From: a virus
Length of the DNA stretch: 64,000 bases
Virus record (IMG/VR): IMGVR_UViG_3300023202_000068
Span: 89,540 to 153,539 of that record
Direction: 5' to 3' (one strand)
This document shows, piece after piece, positions 1-7,271 of the stretch. A program made the position numbers and the translations under genes. How positions within the stretch are numbered: position 1 is the stretch's first letter; the number at the start of each line of letters is the position of its first letter. Under the pieces are notes generated by a model, which worked only from the letters and a program-made list of their open reading frames with translations, searched no databases and was not told the DNA's origin.

Positions 1-398
1 GACGTAAATACGTTAGAGTGGAAAAGCCAGACAAGCCTAATTGGAAAAAGTTTTTTGATAAAATGGTAGATGACCCAGTCAATACTTGGTGTTCTGAACT
101 TATTACAATGATGTCTGACAGATACCCAATTGTATATGCTACGGGAAGACCTGCAGACTACGAGTTTGAAACCAAGGGCTGGCTGGAGAAGAACGGACTT
201 ATGCTAGGTGGGGCAAAACTATTCATGCGTGAAGCCGGAGATTATAGGTCAGATCGCATCGTTAAGCAAAACATATTGGATTTTGAAATCAAAACAAGGT
301 ATGATATATTGTTTGTAGTAGACGACAGGAAGCAAGTTGTCGATATGTGGCGCGATAATAGTTACACAGTACTACAGTGTGCGGAAGGGAATTTTTAA
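1..398 (+). CDS. 3'-phosphatase (HAD) domain of a T4 PseT-like polynucleotide kinase, cut by window edge
   Basis: The reading frame is open from position 3 upstream of the first possible internal start (GTG at 18), so the gene begins outside the window. The visible part has a HAD phosphatase layout: ATGRP near the front, MREAGDYRSD in the middle, and VVDDRKQVVDMW followed by a QCAEGNF ending. T4 polynucleotide kinase/phosphatase ends the same way (DDRTQVVEMW, then QVASGDF), so I read this as the domain that removes 3'-phosphates or 2',3'-cyclic phosphates from RNA or DNA ends. The catalytic DxDGT motif and any kinase domain would lie upstream and cannot be seen. An RNA ligase gene follows at 2343, which fits RNA end healing and sealing. 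A stand-alone HAD nucleotidase is the main alternative. Confidence 0.75.
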   Translation, partial: RKYVRVEKPDKPNWKKFFDKMVDDPVNTWCSELITMMSDRYPIVYATGRPADYEFETKGWLEKNGLMLGGAKLFMREAGDYRSDRIVKQNILDFEIKTRYDILFVVDDRKQVVDMWRDNSYTVLQCAEGNF

Positions 399-670
399 TG
401 AGTAAAAAAGATAACGAAGAATATTGGTATATAGATGAGACAGCAGGTGACGCTCGTAAATTTTTAGAGTTCGCAAGAAAACAACTTAAAAATACAACTC
501 ACAGGGGTATTTTGTATATCGGGAGTAGCCAAGAAGAAAGTTCTTTCCTTAAAGAGGCAGCTCGTCACTTCGACAATATGACCAAGCCTAATTCTTACGA
601 GATCTTTGACCTTGTACATGAACAAGACGGAACCGCAAAAGGAAAAACATGCGATACTTACTACCTTTAA
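398..670 (+). CDS. Hypothetical small protein
   Basis: The ATG at 398 overlaps the TAA of the phosphatase gene by one base and is preceded by a good ribosome site (GGAAGGGA), so it is preferred to the in-frame GTG at 377. The 90-residue product is hydrophilic and mixed in charge, with an aromatic start (EEYWYIDET). A central ILYIGSS stretch could be a beta strand and turn. I recognise no family. Its 3' end overlaps the lipoprotein gene by 22 bases, so the two are probably translationally coupled. Confidence 0.7.
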   Translation: MSKKDNEEYWYIDETAGDARKFLEFARKQLKNTTHRGILYIGSSQEESSFLKEAARHFDNMTKPNSYEIFDLVHEQDGTAKGKTCDTYYL

Positions 671-897
671 TATTCTTACTAGCCGGATGCGATAAAGTTG
701 CCACAATAGAGCCAGCTAGTGAAATGACAATAATCAGAGCTACGTGTGCTATGAACGACTTTGACGGATTTCCAAAGAAAGTTACAGGCATTGTGACACT
801 ACAGCTAAAGGGTTTTTTAACCATTAGGGTGGACAATGAAGATAATTCAGAGCACGTAGAAATTACATTTCCTAAATCTAAATGCGGAGTTAAATAA
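649..897 (+). CDS. Small lipoprotein
   Basis: The 82-residue product begins with a short hydrophobic signal ending in a lipobox, LLAGC, with the acylated cysteine at residue 14. Position +2 after the cysteine is aspartate, the classical inner-membrane retention signal for enterobacterial lipoproteins, so the mature protein may stay on the periplasmic face of the inner membrane. The mature part is about 69 residues with two further cysteines and probably beta-rich. The ribosome site AAAGGAAA precedes the ATG. Phage lipoproteins of this size include outer spanins and superinfection-exclusion proteins. The inner-membrane signal argues against a spanin, and no lysis genes are adjacent. Confidence 0.75.
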   Translation: MRYLLPLIFLLAGCDKVATIEPASEMTIIRATCAMNDFDGFPKKVTGIVTLQLKGFLTIRVDNEDNSEHVEITFPKSKCGVK

Positions 898-1220
898 TGC
901 AAAGCGAATTAATCGGAGCACTTCTAGAGACTATGGACTCAAAGATCTTTTCTTTGGTCCTACAGCTTATCGTGGTTGGTGCTATCTTTATGTGGCTAAA
1001 GGATTTTAACGGTCGTGTGGTGAACTATTTTAAACTGAGAATGTCTGAGTTTGGAAGGGGAACTAAGGTACGTATCGAGGGTATCGAAGGGTACGTAAGA
1101 CATATTGGCTTCAACGAAGTTGAAATAGTTATTAACGAAAATGAAACCCTTTTAATGCCTGTTTCTAGATTTATGTCTATCAGTAAGGTAATTATAGTGC
1201 AAGGTCCAGTGAAGCCGTGA
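897..1220 (+). CDS. Small membrane protein with an MscS-like beta domain
   Basis: The ATG overlaps the previous stop (TAATG). The N-terminal part has one hydrophobic helix at about residues 17-35. Residues about 50-95 (GRGTKVRIEGIEGYV, then VEIVINENETLLMPVSRF) resemble the beta domain of small-conductance mechanosensitive channels, where a G-D-x-V-x-V-x-G strand is followed by a strand ending in P-N-S-x-F. At 107 residues it is far shorter than MscS (about 286) and lacks the multi-helix sensor. It could be a regulator, a mini-channel subunit, or an unrelated Sm-like barrel on a membrane anchor. The fold call rests on motif similarity seen by eye. Confidence 0.6.
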   Translation: MQSELIGALLETMDSKIFSLVLQLIVVGAIFMWLKDFNGRVVNYFKLRMSEFGRGTKVRIEGIEGYVRHIGFNEVEIVINENETLLMPVSRFMSISKVIIVQGPVKP

Positions 1221-1561
1221 GATGGGAAAGGGGTAGGCAGGGTACAGGTTATTGGATATTTAAGATATTTAGTGTCTGGACCCTACATTGCGACTGTTAT
1301 TTAATTTACTACCCCACTGGCAGCTACATCCCACCGCATAAAGACCCTGCAATTGACGGGTATGAGCACCACAGAATTAACATTGTCTTGAGACAAGCTG
1401 ATAAGGGCGGCTGGTTTTGGGTTAGACAGGGTTTTGGCGTAGGCACTACGGATCGCAGTATCGTAAGGTTTAGACCAGACATACAAGAGCACAGTGTTGA
1501 TAGAGTTTTAGAAGGGTCAAGGTTAGTATTTTCCTTTGGTTGGCTTAGAAAGGCAGTGTGA
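1217..1561 (+). CDS. 2OG-Fe(II) oxygenase-like protein
   Basis: Starts at GTG 1217, overlapping the preceding TGA (GTGA); no better in-frame start is visible. The 114-residue product shows the double-stranded beta-helix pattern of 2-oxoglutarate/Fe(II) dioxygenases: YYPTGSYIPPHKDP supplies the H-x-D metal pair (H41, D43), EHSV supplies the distal histidine (H92), and GSRLVFSFGW supplies the arginine that would bind 2-oxoglutarate (R102). It is about half the usual length, so it is a minimal core. Such enzymes hydroxylate proteins or modify nucleic acids; the substrate here is unknown. The surrounding end-repair genes make a nucleic-acid substrate possible but not shown. Confidence 0.7.
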   Translation: MRWERGRQGTGYWIFKIFSVWTLHCDCYLIYYPTGSYIPPHKDPAIDGYEHHRINIVLRQADKGGWFWVRQGFGVGTTDRSIVRFRPDIQEHSVDRVLEGSRLVFSFGWLRKAV

Positions 1562-1731
1562 TGTTTAAAAGCTACTGGTTAATTGGTGTCAACCCTTCAG
1601 GTTGTGAGCATTTTGAGATTATCAACACACTACACAGCTATGATGGTAACTTTACATACCGTAGATGGTCAAAAATCTTTGAACTGTTTGGTCGTGGCTT
1701 TTATTTAAGAGGAAGGTTGTTTCGTGAATAA
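1561..1731 (+). CDS. Hypothetical 56-residue protein
   Basis: Starts at an ATG overlapping the previous stop (TGATG) and ends inside the start of the phosphoesterase gene at 1724, filling exactly the gap between two well-supported genes. The product is aromatic and basic (FTYRRWSKIF, then LFGRGFYLRGRLFRE). I recognise no family. Support is the tight coupling on both sides and the absence of a competing frame; an unused spacer is unlikely in this compact block. Confidence 0.5.
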   Translation: MFKSYWLIGVNPSGCEHFEIINTLHSYDGNFTYRRWSKIFELFGRGFYLRGRLFRE

Positions 1732-2350
1732 AAATGTATTTTTTACTTCGGACTGGCACATCGGGCACGATATGGTTATCAAGTATAGTAATCGTCCATT
1801 TAACGATTGTGAACATATGCACCGCGTACTTATTAACAACTATAACTCCACTGTAGGCAAGCACGATATTTGTTACTTCCTAGGTGATATCGGACTAGTT
1901 AACGGTGAGGTTATTAAAGAGGTGATATCTAAGCTCAACGGCACCAAGATATTAATTCAAGGCAATCACGATGCCAAGGGTAGACAGTTTTGGATGACTG
2001 CTGGGTTTGTCACGGTACTCCATTCAGCTTCCATCAGGGTAGCCAGAGAGACTGTTACGATGTCTCACTGTCCACTCCAAGGCCTATATAGAGAGGACAC
2101 GTCACAGATGCGTAATGGCGGTGAAAACTGGCATGGTGAGGCTAAACACATTAGGAATGGCTTTTCCCTACCAGATTTTGGCCAGTTCCACCTGCACGGT
2201 CACATACATAGTCCAAACGGCGGTAAGTCCAAGAGAATACTGGGAAAACAGTTTGATGTAGGCGTTGATGCAAATAAGTATAGACCCGTGTCGATTTCTG
2301 AGATAGAATCATGGGTAGCAAAGACAAAAAAGGGAGATAGGGTTGTATAA
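1724..2350 (+). CDS. Calcineurin-like metallophosphoesterase
   Basis: Starts at GTG 1724 with ribosome site AGAGGAAGG upstream. All metal-binding motifs of the calcineurin-like fold are present in order: SDWHIGH (D10, H12), LGDIG, QGNHD, SHCP and HGHIH. The 208-residue length is typical of single-domain bacterial and phage members that hydrolyse phosphomono- or phosphodiesters. The sequence does not tell substrate. It ends eight bases inside the RNA ligase gene, so the two are coupled. Together with the PseT-like phosphatase and the ligase it may act on RNA ends, as does the phosphoesterase module of bacterial Pnkp; this is an inference from position. Confidence 0.85.
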   Translation: MNKNVFFTSDWHIGHDMVIKYSNRPFNDCEHMHRVLINNYNSTVGKHDICYFLGDIGLVNGEVIKEVISKLNGTKILIQGNHDAKGRQFWMTAGFVTVLHSASIRVARETVTMSHCPLQGLYREDTSQMRNGGENWHGEAKHIRNGFSLPDFGQFHLHGHIHSPNGGKSKRILGKQFDVGVDANKYRPVSISEIESWVAKTKKGDRVV

Positions 2351-3431
2351 TCCAAACTTTGAAGCTTTAGATAGACTGCATGAGGAAGGATACTTACGTA
2401 AGTTTGTATCTAGCTGCGGTAGGCTTTTTGGTTACAACTACACAGACAAGTGTGTTTATGACAGGCATTGGAATAAGCATACTTTGAATGCGCGTGGAAC
2501 TGTTTATGAAAAAAGTACAGGAAAGGTTGTAGCCAGAGCATTTCCAAAGTTTTTTAACTTTGAAGAGCTGGCTGTTTCAAAGCAACGCGCTCTGTTAAAA
2601 GAAAAAGACTTCTATGCCTTTTGGAAAGAAGACGGTTCTCTAGGGGTTATGTATTTTTATGACGGCGATTGGCACATTAATACTCGCGGATCATTTAACT
2701 CAGAGCAAGCGGTTGAAGCTGAAAAGATTATGGAAAAATATGACTTCCACAAGCTTGATCAAACTTACACTTATCTTGTAGAAATTGTATATCCAGAGAA
2801 TAGAATTATTATGGATTATGGAGATACCAGACAGCTAGTAATGCTAACTGCGATTCACACTAGTACTGGTGTGGAAATGAAGCCTGGTGAGCTGCAGGTT
2901 TACGGCAACACCTTAAAGTTTCCAGTTTGCGACTCCCATCAGTTTGACAACATTGATCAAATAATACAGCACCAGCAAGATATGGGGAAGTTAGAAGAAG
3001 GCTACGTGGTCTTATTCCAATCTGGTGAGCGTGTAAAGTTTAAGTCCAAAGAATATATGAAACTAGCCGCTTTAATGTCGCACATGACACCTTTGCATTT
3101 TTGGAAGAATATGGTAGACGGTCGTTTTGACAAGGATTTTTTAGAGCAATTTCCAGAAGAAGTTAGACCAGAGGCTGATGAAATAGCTACTAAGTTAGTT
3201 CACAACTATCTATTTACTAAAAATGAAATAATTGAAGACTTCGTTGATTTAGATGAGGTTAATGGCTTCTTTCTTAAGGAAAATTACGACGGTAGTATAA
3301 AAAAATATTTAGGTTTGAACTTAGACCGATTTCGACATCCTAATGCTTTATTTTTAATATTAGATAATAATGAAGAAAAATTAGATAAGTATATTATGAA
3401 GCGAATTAGACCTAAGGCGAATGAGCTGTAA
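2343..3431 (+). CDS. rnlA: T4 Rnl1-type RNA ligase
   Basis: Starts at TTG 2343 behind GGGAG, overlapping the previous stop. The 362 residues match the length and motif order of T4 RNA ligase 1 (374 residues). The nucleotidyl-transfer lysine lies in KEDGS (K95), preceded by LNARGTVYE. Motif IIIa is YLVEIVYPENRI, motif IV EGYVV, and motif V VKFKSKEY. The enzyme joins 5'-phosphate to 3'-hydroxyl RNA ends using ATP. In T4 it works with PseT to repair tRNA cut by host anticodon nucleases, and a PseT-like phosphatase is encoded 2 kb upstream. The C-terminal third, helical in Rnl1, is present. High confidence in family, moderate in role. Confidence 0.9.
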   Translation: MYNPNFEALDRLHEEGYLRKFVSSCGRLFGYNYTDKCVYDRHWNKHTLNARGTVYEKSTGKVVARAFPKFFNFEELAVSKQRALLKEKDFYAFWKEDGSLGVMYFYDGDWHINTRGSFNSEQAVEAEKIMEKYDFHKLDQTYTYLVEIVYPENRIIMDYGDTRQLVMLTAIHTSTGVEMKPGELQVYGNTLKFPVCDSHQFDNIDQIIQHQQDMGKLEEGYVVLFQSGERVKFKSKEYMKLAALMSHMTPLHFWKNMVDGRFDKDFLEQFPEEVRPEADEIATKLVHNYLFTKNEIIEDFVDLDEVNGFFLKENYDGSIKKYLGLNLDRFRHPNALFLILDNNEEKLDKYIMKRIRPKANEL

Positions 3432-3441
3432 GGAGAAGTTA

Positions 3442-3819
3442 ATGAGTTTAGATATTACACTTAAAGGTAAAGAAATACCCTGTCCTGAGTGCTCTAGGTG
3501 TTGGAGTTGTGATGGTACAGGCACAGTTAGAGAATCTTTATACGAAAGCAATATAACACATAATCTAACCACCATGGCAGAGCAAGCTGGGCTTTATAAG
3601 TTTATTTGGAGACCAGAGGAAACTCACGTAACTCAAGCTGCTGACCTGATAAAGCCTTTACAAAAAGGCTTGAAGCTTTTAAAATCAGATAGAGCCCGAT
3701 TTGAGAAATTTAACCCAGAAAATGGGTGAGGTACATACGAGGGTTTAGTTGAATTTGTTGAGGCTTATTTAGCCGCATGTAAGGAAAACCCCAACACAAC
3801 AATTCATGCGTGCGGATAG
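3442..3819 (+). pseudogene. Conserved zinc-binding-type phage protein interrupted by an in-frame TGA
   Basis: The likely start is ATG 3442, seven bases after AAGGAG. The open part (95 residues) has CPEC, CWSCDGTGT, then YESNITHNLTTMAEQAG and a run up to NPENG, where TGA lies at 3727-3729. Reading through gives GTYEGLVEFVEAYL and ends at TAG 3817-3819. From memory of this family in other phages the C-terminus reads NGWG-Y then LVRFV and YL-AC, so TGA stands exactly where tryptophan (TGG) is expected. It is one base from an intact 125-residue gene. Possibilities are a recent nonsense mutation, readthrough, or a sequencing error. The two CxxC pairs suggest a zinc site; function is unknown. Confidence 0.7.
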
Positions 3820-3833
3820 ACTAGGAGATTAAG

Positions 3834-4604
3834 TTGATCATTATAGGCGATGTGCATGGAAATTTTAAAACTATGGAAGCTTTGCTCCAAAAAATTCCAA
3901 CTGAGGAATTAAAAAAGGGAGTGGTGTTCGTAGGAGATCTTATTGATCGTGGACCCATGTCTGCTGATGTGGTTGAGTTTGTAAGGACTACAGACTGGGC
4001 TCAAACTGTGCGTGGAAATCACGAGCAAATGATGATTGACGAGGGTTTAAAAGAAGCCGCGCATTTTATGAGAAACGGTACTTTCAATATGCATGTTAAT
4101 CAATACGGTGTTTACAGTAGCTTGTGGTTGGTAAATGGCGGCAAGGAAACCCTAGAGTCTTATGTCGATATTGATGAAGATACAAAAAGACCTGTATTTG
4201 ATATGGATGTTTTTATAGACCACACTGAGTGGTTAAAAAACTTACCTCTTTACTTGGAGTTTAAAGATGTTAAAAATGACAAAGGAGAGCACCTACTGGT
4301 CTCTCATTCTTCTGCTGGCACAGTGTGGAAGTGGAGCCCTGAAAGACGCAAAACAAACGCTAAGCAATTTGCTGCTCACCTTACTTGGGGTAGGCCTCGT
4401 CAGTTCAAGCCAATTGATAATATTTACAATGTGTTTGGGCATACTCCTGTTCCAAACGGTCCTAGACTTAAAAGCTTCTATGCAAATGTAGACACCGGAG
4501 CTTTTTATAAAGAACAATCGGGATATTTTAAGTTGACAGCTTTACAATTTCCTGAGATGATAGTCTACGAACAGGAAAATATAGATGATATTAGATACAG
4601 ATAA
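3834..4604 (+). CDS. PPP-family (lambda-type) serine/threonine protein phosphatase or related phosphoesterase
   Basis: Starts at TTG 3834 after TAGGAGA. The 256-residue product has the PPP signature in order: GDVHGN (residues 5-10), GDLIDRGP (34-41) and RGNHE (60-64), then VSHSSAG and an HTP motif near the C-terminus. Lambda phosphatase is about 221 residues with the same motifs and acts on phosphoproteins. Related enzymes act on diadenosine polyphosphates (ApaH) or on nucleic-acid ends (bacterial Pnkp). The insert between the NHE motif and the SHSS motif is longer than in lambda. The gene overlaps the following CYTH gene by 20 bases. A role in RNA end processing or host signalling is possible. 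Confidence 0.88.
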   Translation: MIIIGDVHGNFKTMEALLQKIPTEELKKGVVFVGDLIDRGPMSADVVEFVRTTDWAQTVRGNHEQMMIDEGLKEAAHFMRNGTFNMHVNQYGVYSSLWLVNGGKETLESYVDIDEDTKRPVFDMDVFIDHTEWLKNLPLYLEFKDVKNDKGEHLLVSHSSAGTVWKWSPERRKTNAKQFAAHLTWGRPRQFKPIDNIYNVFGHTPVPNGPRLKSFYANVDTGAFYKEQSGYFKLTALQFPEMIVYEQENIDDIRYR

Positions 4605-5211
4605 AAAGACATTAGAGTTTCATGAGTTTGAGGTCAAGTTTAGACTTGACGAATCTAAACTTAATGATTGGAAGCAACTCATAAGAGATTATGCTAATTC
4701 CGACGGTAGTGGATATAAAGACTTTGTCTACGTTGATTCTGACGACATATATTTTACTCGTGAATCTACTTCCGAAGATGTTGATTATGAATTTATCAGA
4801 TATCGCTTTTCAGATGGAGAAAAGCGTGCAGAACTTACAACAAAAAGAAAGTTGAAAGACAGTAACAATATTATTCGCAAAGAGCAGAACGTGCGAGTAG
4901 ACAATAATGATAGGGAAACAATACATGAATTTGTCACGGATGGTCTTGGCTTCGATTATAATTTTCGTATTACTAAGTATGTCCAAATTTATATTTTTAA
5001 GGACGCTACACTCCCTTTTTATACGGTTGTGGACGAAAATAAAAAGCGCGACACTTTTGTCGAAATTGAAGTCGATGAGAAACTTTTACACAGCATAACT
5101 GAAGAAGAAGCTTGGGCTATTATTAATAAGTACGAAAAGCTTCTAGAGCCTTTGGGGATTACACCTAGAAACAGACTTCGTAAGTCTTTGTTTGAGATGT
5201 ATAAGCGATAA
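4585..5211 (+). CDS. CYTH-domain protein (triphosphate tunnel metalloenzyme)
   Basis: Starts at ATG 4585 inside the phosphatase gene. The N-terminus has the hallmark ExExK (E14, E16, K18), followed by alternating charged strands such as YEFIRYRFSDG and RAELTTKRK, then VEIEVDE and a C-terminal NRLRKSLFE. This is the tunnel-barrel layout of CYTH enzymes, which include class IV adenylate cyclase, thiamine triphosphatase, inorganic tripolyphosphatase and RNA 5'-triphosphatases. Substrate cannot be told from sequence. Coupling to a PPP phosphatase and proximity to RNA ligase make an RNA 5'-triphosphatase or tripolyphosphatase role attractive, but this is inference. Confidence 0.82.
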   Translation: MILDTDKKTLEFHEFEVKFRLDESKLNDWKQLIRDYANSDGSGYKDFVYVDSDDIYFTRESTSEDVDYEFIRYRFSDGEKRAELTTKRKLKDSNNIIRKEQNVRVDNNDRETIHEFVTDGLGFDYNFRITKYVQIYIFKDATLPFYTVVDENKKRDTFVEIEVDEKLLHSITEEEAWAIINKYEKLLEPLGITPRNRLRKSLFEMYKR

Positions 5212-5314
5212 CATAGACTATATTGCACACTAAGATTTGTAAGTGACAGTGTATTGATTTTCATGGTAATTATTTTGAATCGATGAGTGCGGAAAAGTAG
5301 TAAAGATACGGACG

Positions 5315-5899
5315 ATGATGGTACAAAAACATATAGATAATATAGGTAAGTCCTATGGCTGGTTAACAATTTTAGGTGTCAGTCGCAATAAATATTACAA
5401 ATATACGTGTATATGTGAGTGCGGTAATTTGTCACAGCCCAACGCACACGCTGTATTAAATGGCTCGACAATTAGTTGTGGGTGTTATTGGGAATACAGT
5501 GTTCGTGGTGAAAAGAAAAATAAGCCTAGAAGTGATATAAAATATGGCAAAAAATCTTCTGCAGCCAATTATGTATTTCACACTTACAAGAGAAACGCTA
5601 GTAAAAGAGGTTTGATCTTTATGTTAAATAAAGATCAATTTGTTGATTTAATTGTTAAAGACTGTTGTTATTGTGGATGTAGTCCCCAGCAGGCTTCTAG
5701 GTATTGGGGTAAGGATAAAAGCCCTAAATTTATTTACAATGGTGTGGACAGGGTGGATAATAATCTAGGATACACGTTAGATAATTGCGTGGCTTGTTGT
5801 AATACCTGCAACAAAGCCAAGAGCGATAAGAGTTTAGAAGAATTCAAAGACTGGATTTGTAATTTAATAAATTTTTATAAAGGAGCAAAAATTGAATAA
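5315..5899 (+). CDS. HNH homing-type endonuclease
   Basis: Starts at ATG 5315 or 5318 without a clear ribosome site. The N-terminal half has CICECGN and CGC, a zinc-finger-like region common in phage HNH proteins that may bind DNA. The C-terminal half has CYCG, YNGVDRVDNNLGYT and NCVACCNTCNKAKSD, the usual HNH/zinc pattern of free-standing phage nucleases. It follows a 103-base non-coding gap while every neighbour overlaps or abuts, which fits insertion of a mobile intron-less homing gene between the CYTH and dTMP kinase genes. It ends eight bases inside the kinase gene. Confidence 0.85.
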   Translation: MMVQKHIDNIGKSYGWLTILGVSRNKYYKYTCICECGNLSQPNAHAVLNGSTISCGCYWEYSVRGEKKNKPRSDIKYGKKSSAANYVFHTYKRNASKRGLIFMLNKDQFVDLIVKDCCYCGCSPQQASRYWGKDKSPKFIYNGVDRVDNNLGYTLDNCVACCNTCNKAKSDKSLEEFKDWICNLINFYKGAKIE

Positions 5900-6539
5900 A
5901 AATAAAAAAACTATTCGCTTGGAAGTAGAAGGAACTGACGGTGCTGGAAAAACTACAGCGTTAAAATATGTTTTAGAAAAACTACAGCAAGCAGAGTCTA
6001 GGGTACTTGAGACTCGCGAGGTTGGGTCACCACTTATCCCAAGCTGTGTTGAACTTAGAAAACTTGTATTGAATCCAGAGTCAAATCTATCAGGATCTGC
6101 AATGGAACTTATCTTTGCCGCCATGCGCGTTGAAAATGATCGTTTTTACGAAAAAGTTTCAAATCAGTATGACTTTATCTTGTCTGATCGAGGTTGGTTT
6201 TCTCACCTTGCTTACACTGACCATAATGTCAGCGAAGATTTTACAAAAGAGTTTTACGTAGATTTTCTTGAAGACATCACAACACTTCCAGACGTTGTCC
6301 TTTACTTAAGAGTTGATGGTGAGACAGCACTTCAGAGAAGAATTCGCAGAGGTGAAGAGGCTGATGTGATTGAACTTAAAGGCCCTGAGTACCAAGAGCT
6401 TGTTAGAGGTTCTTTTGAGAAATACCTCAATCATTACAGTGACGTACAGATTATTGAAATTGACGCTACTCAAGATCTTGACAATGTAAAGAAACAGCTT
6501 GACAATGCTGTTGAGAAATTGTTACAATTAAAGTCATAG
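5892..6539 (+). CDS. tmk: Thymidylate (dTMP) kinase
   Basis: Starts at TTG 5892 behind AAAGGAG. The 215-residue product has the P-loop EGTDGAGKTT (residues 13-22), the DRGWFSHLAY segment in place of the DR(Y/F) motif, and a lid-like RRIRRGEEAD. Length and motif order match bacterial dTMP kinases, which phosphorylate dTMP to dTDP for DNA synthesis. The gene lies just upstream of MazG and, with thymidylate synthase and ribonucleotide reductase on the other strand, completes a phage dTTP supply line. A broader deoxynucleoside monophosphate kinase is possible. Confidence 0.9.
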   Translation: MNKNKKTIRLEVEGTDGAGKTTALKYVLEKLQQAESRVLETREVGSPLIPSCVELRKLVLNPESNLSGSAMELIFAAMRVENDRFYEKVSNQYDFILSDRGWFSHLAYTDHNVSEDFTKEFYVDFLEDITTLPDVVLYLRVDGETALQRRIRRGEEADVIELKGPEYQELVRGSFEKYLNHYSDVQIIEIDATQDLDNVKKQLDNAVEKLLQLKS

Positions 6540-6549
6540 GAGGTGCCAT

Positions 6550-6867
6550 ATGGCCAAGGGGATGACTGCAGCAGACATTGCTGATAAGATTATTGAGAAG
6601 AAACTTAAAGAGGAAAGATCAGCCTACGCAAGCCTGAGAGATCAGTGTGTCGCGGCGATTGACGGGATGATTGACGAACTTGGCTCTGAGGTTGAAATAG
6701 AGCTTTCAGATCGTCACATGCTCGCTCTAACTAAAGTTACAGAAGAGATGCGAGACCTAGGGTATAAATTTGCCTTTATTGAGGTTCAAGACTCTAGTGG
6801 GAACATCAAAGGTCATAAACTTAGAATTTCTATCAAACATGCAATGGGAGCGGATCTTAATGGATAA
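6550..6867 (+). CDS. Hypothetical protein
   Basis: Begins at ATG 6550 after a near-perfect ribosome site (TAGGAGGTGCC), one of the strongest in the left block. The 105 residues start with a helical, charged region (IADKIIEKKLKEERSAY) followed by alternating strand-like stretches. I recognise no family. It overlaps the MazG gene by eight bases, so it is probably made with the nucleotide enzymes, perhaps at a higher level given its translation signal. Confidence 0.75.
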   Translation: MAKGMTAADIADKIIEKKLKEERSAYASLRDQCVAAIDGMIDELGSEVEIELSDRHMLALTKVTEEMRDLGYKFAFIEVQDSSGNIKGHKLRISIKHAMGADLNG

Positions 6868-7258
6868 TAAAACTTATTTAAAATCAGCATTGAGAACTAA
6901 TAACCCAGATGAAGCTGGGATTCACAATAGACTTGTCGTTCCACAGGATATGTCTAAGAGGCAATCGCTTGACTTGTTGCACGCCTCTATGGGTTTAGTC
7001 ACAGAAGCTGGTGAGTTCCAAGACATGTTGAAGAAGCACGTATATTACGGAAAAGAACTAGATACTGTAAATTTAAAGGAAGAGATTGGAGATATACTTT
7101 GGTACTGCGCCATTGCTCTTAACGCTTTAGACAGTTCTTTTGAAGAAGTTATGGAGACTAATATAAATAAGCTTAAAGCTAGATATCCTGAAAAATTTAC
7201 ATCAGATAAGGCAATAAACAGAGATCTAGCAAAAGAGCGCAAGATTCTCGAAGAGTAG
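6860..7258 (+). CDS. MazG-like nucleoside triphosphate pyrophosphohydrolase
   Basis: The start is ATG 6860, overlapping the end of the previous gene; an upstream in-frame ATG at 6770 lies deep inside that gene and is not used here. The 132 residues contain the all-alpha NTP pyrophosphatase pattern ExxE (E49, E52 in TEAGEF) and ExxD (E75, D78 in EEIGDILWY). The C-terminal INKLKARYPEKF is also typical. MazG-type enzymes hydrolyse NTPs or dNTPs to monophosphates; in phages they may clean modified nucleotides or lower alarmone levels. It closes the left gene block. Confidence 0.85.
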   Translation: MDNKTYLKSALRTNNPDEAGIHNRLVVPQDMSKRQSLDLLHASMGLVTEAGEFQDMLKKHVYYGKELDTVNLKEEIGDILWYCAIALNALDSSFEEVMETNINKLKARYPEKFTSDKAINRDLAKERKILEE

Positions 7259-7271
7259 CAATCTTTAAACT

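Noticed and set aside
649-897. Outer spanin (Rz1-like) reading of the lipoprotein
   Set aside because: No overlapping inner-spanin frame, no lysis neighbours, not proline-rich, and aspartate at +2 argues for inner-membrane retention.
5212-5314. tRNA or small RNA gene in the gap before the HNH gene
   Set aside because: No cloverleaf, no strong hairpin and no T run were found; it appears to be spacer, perhaps brought in with the HNH gene.
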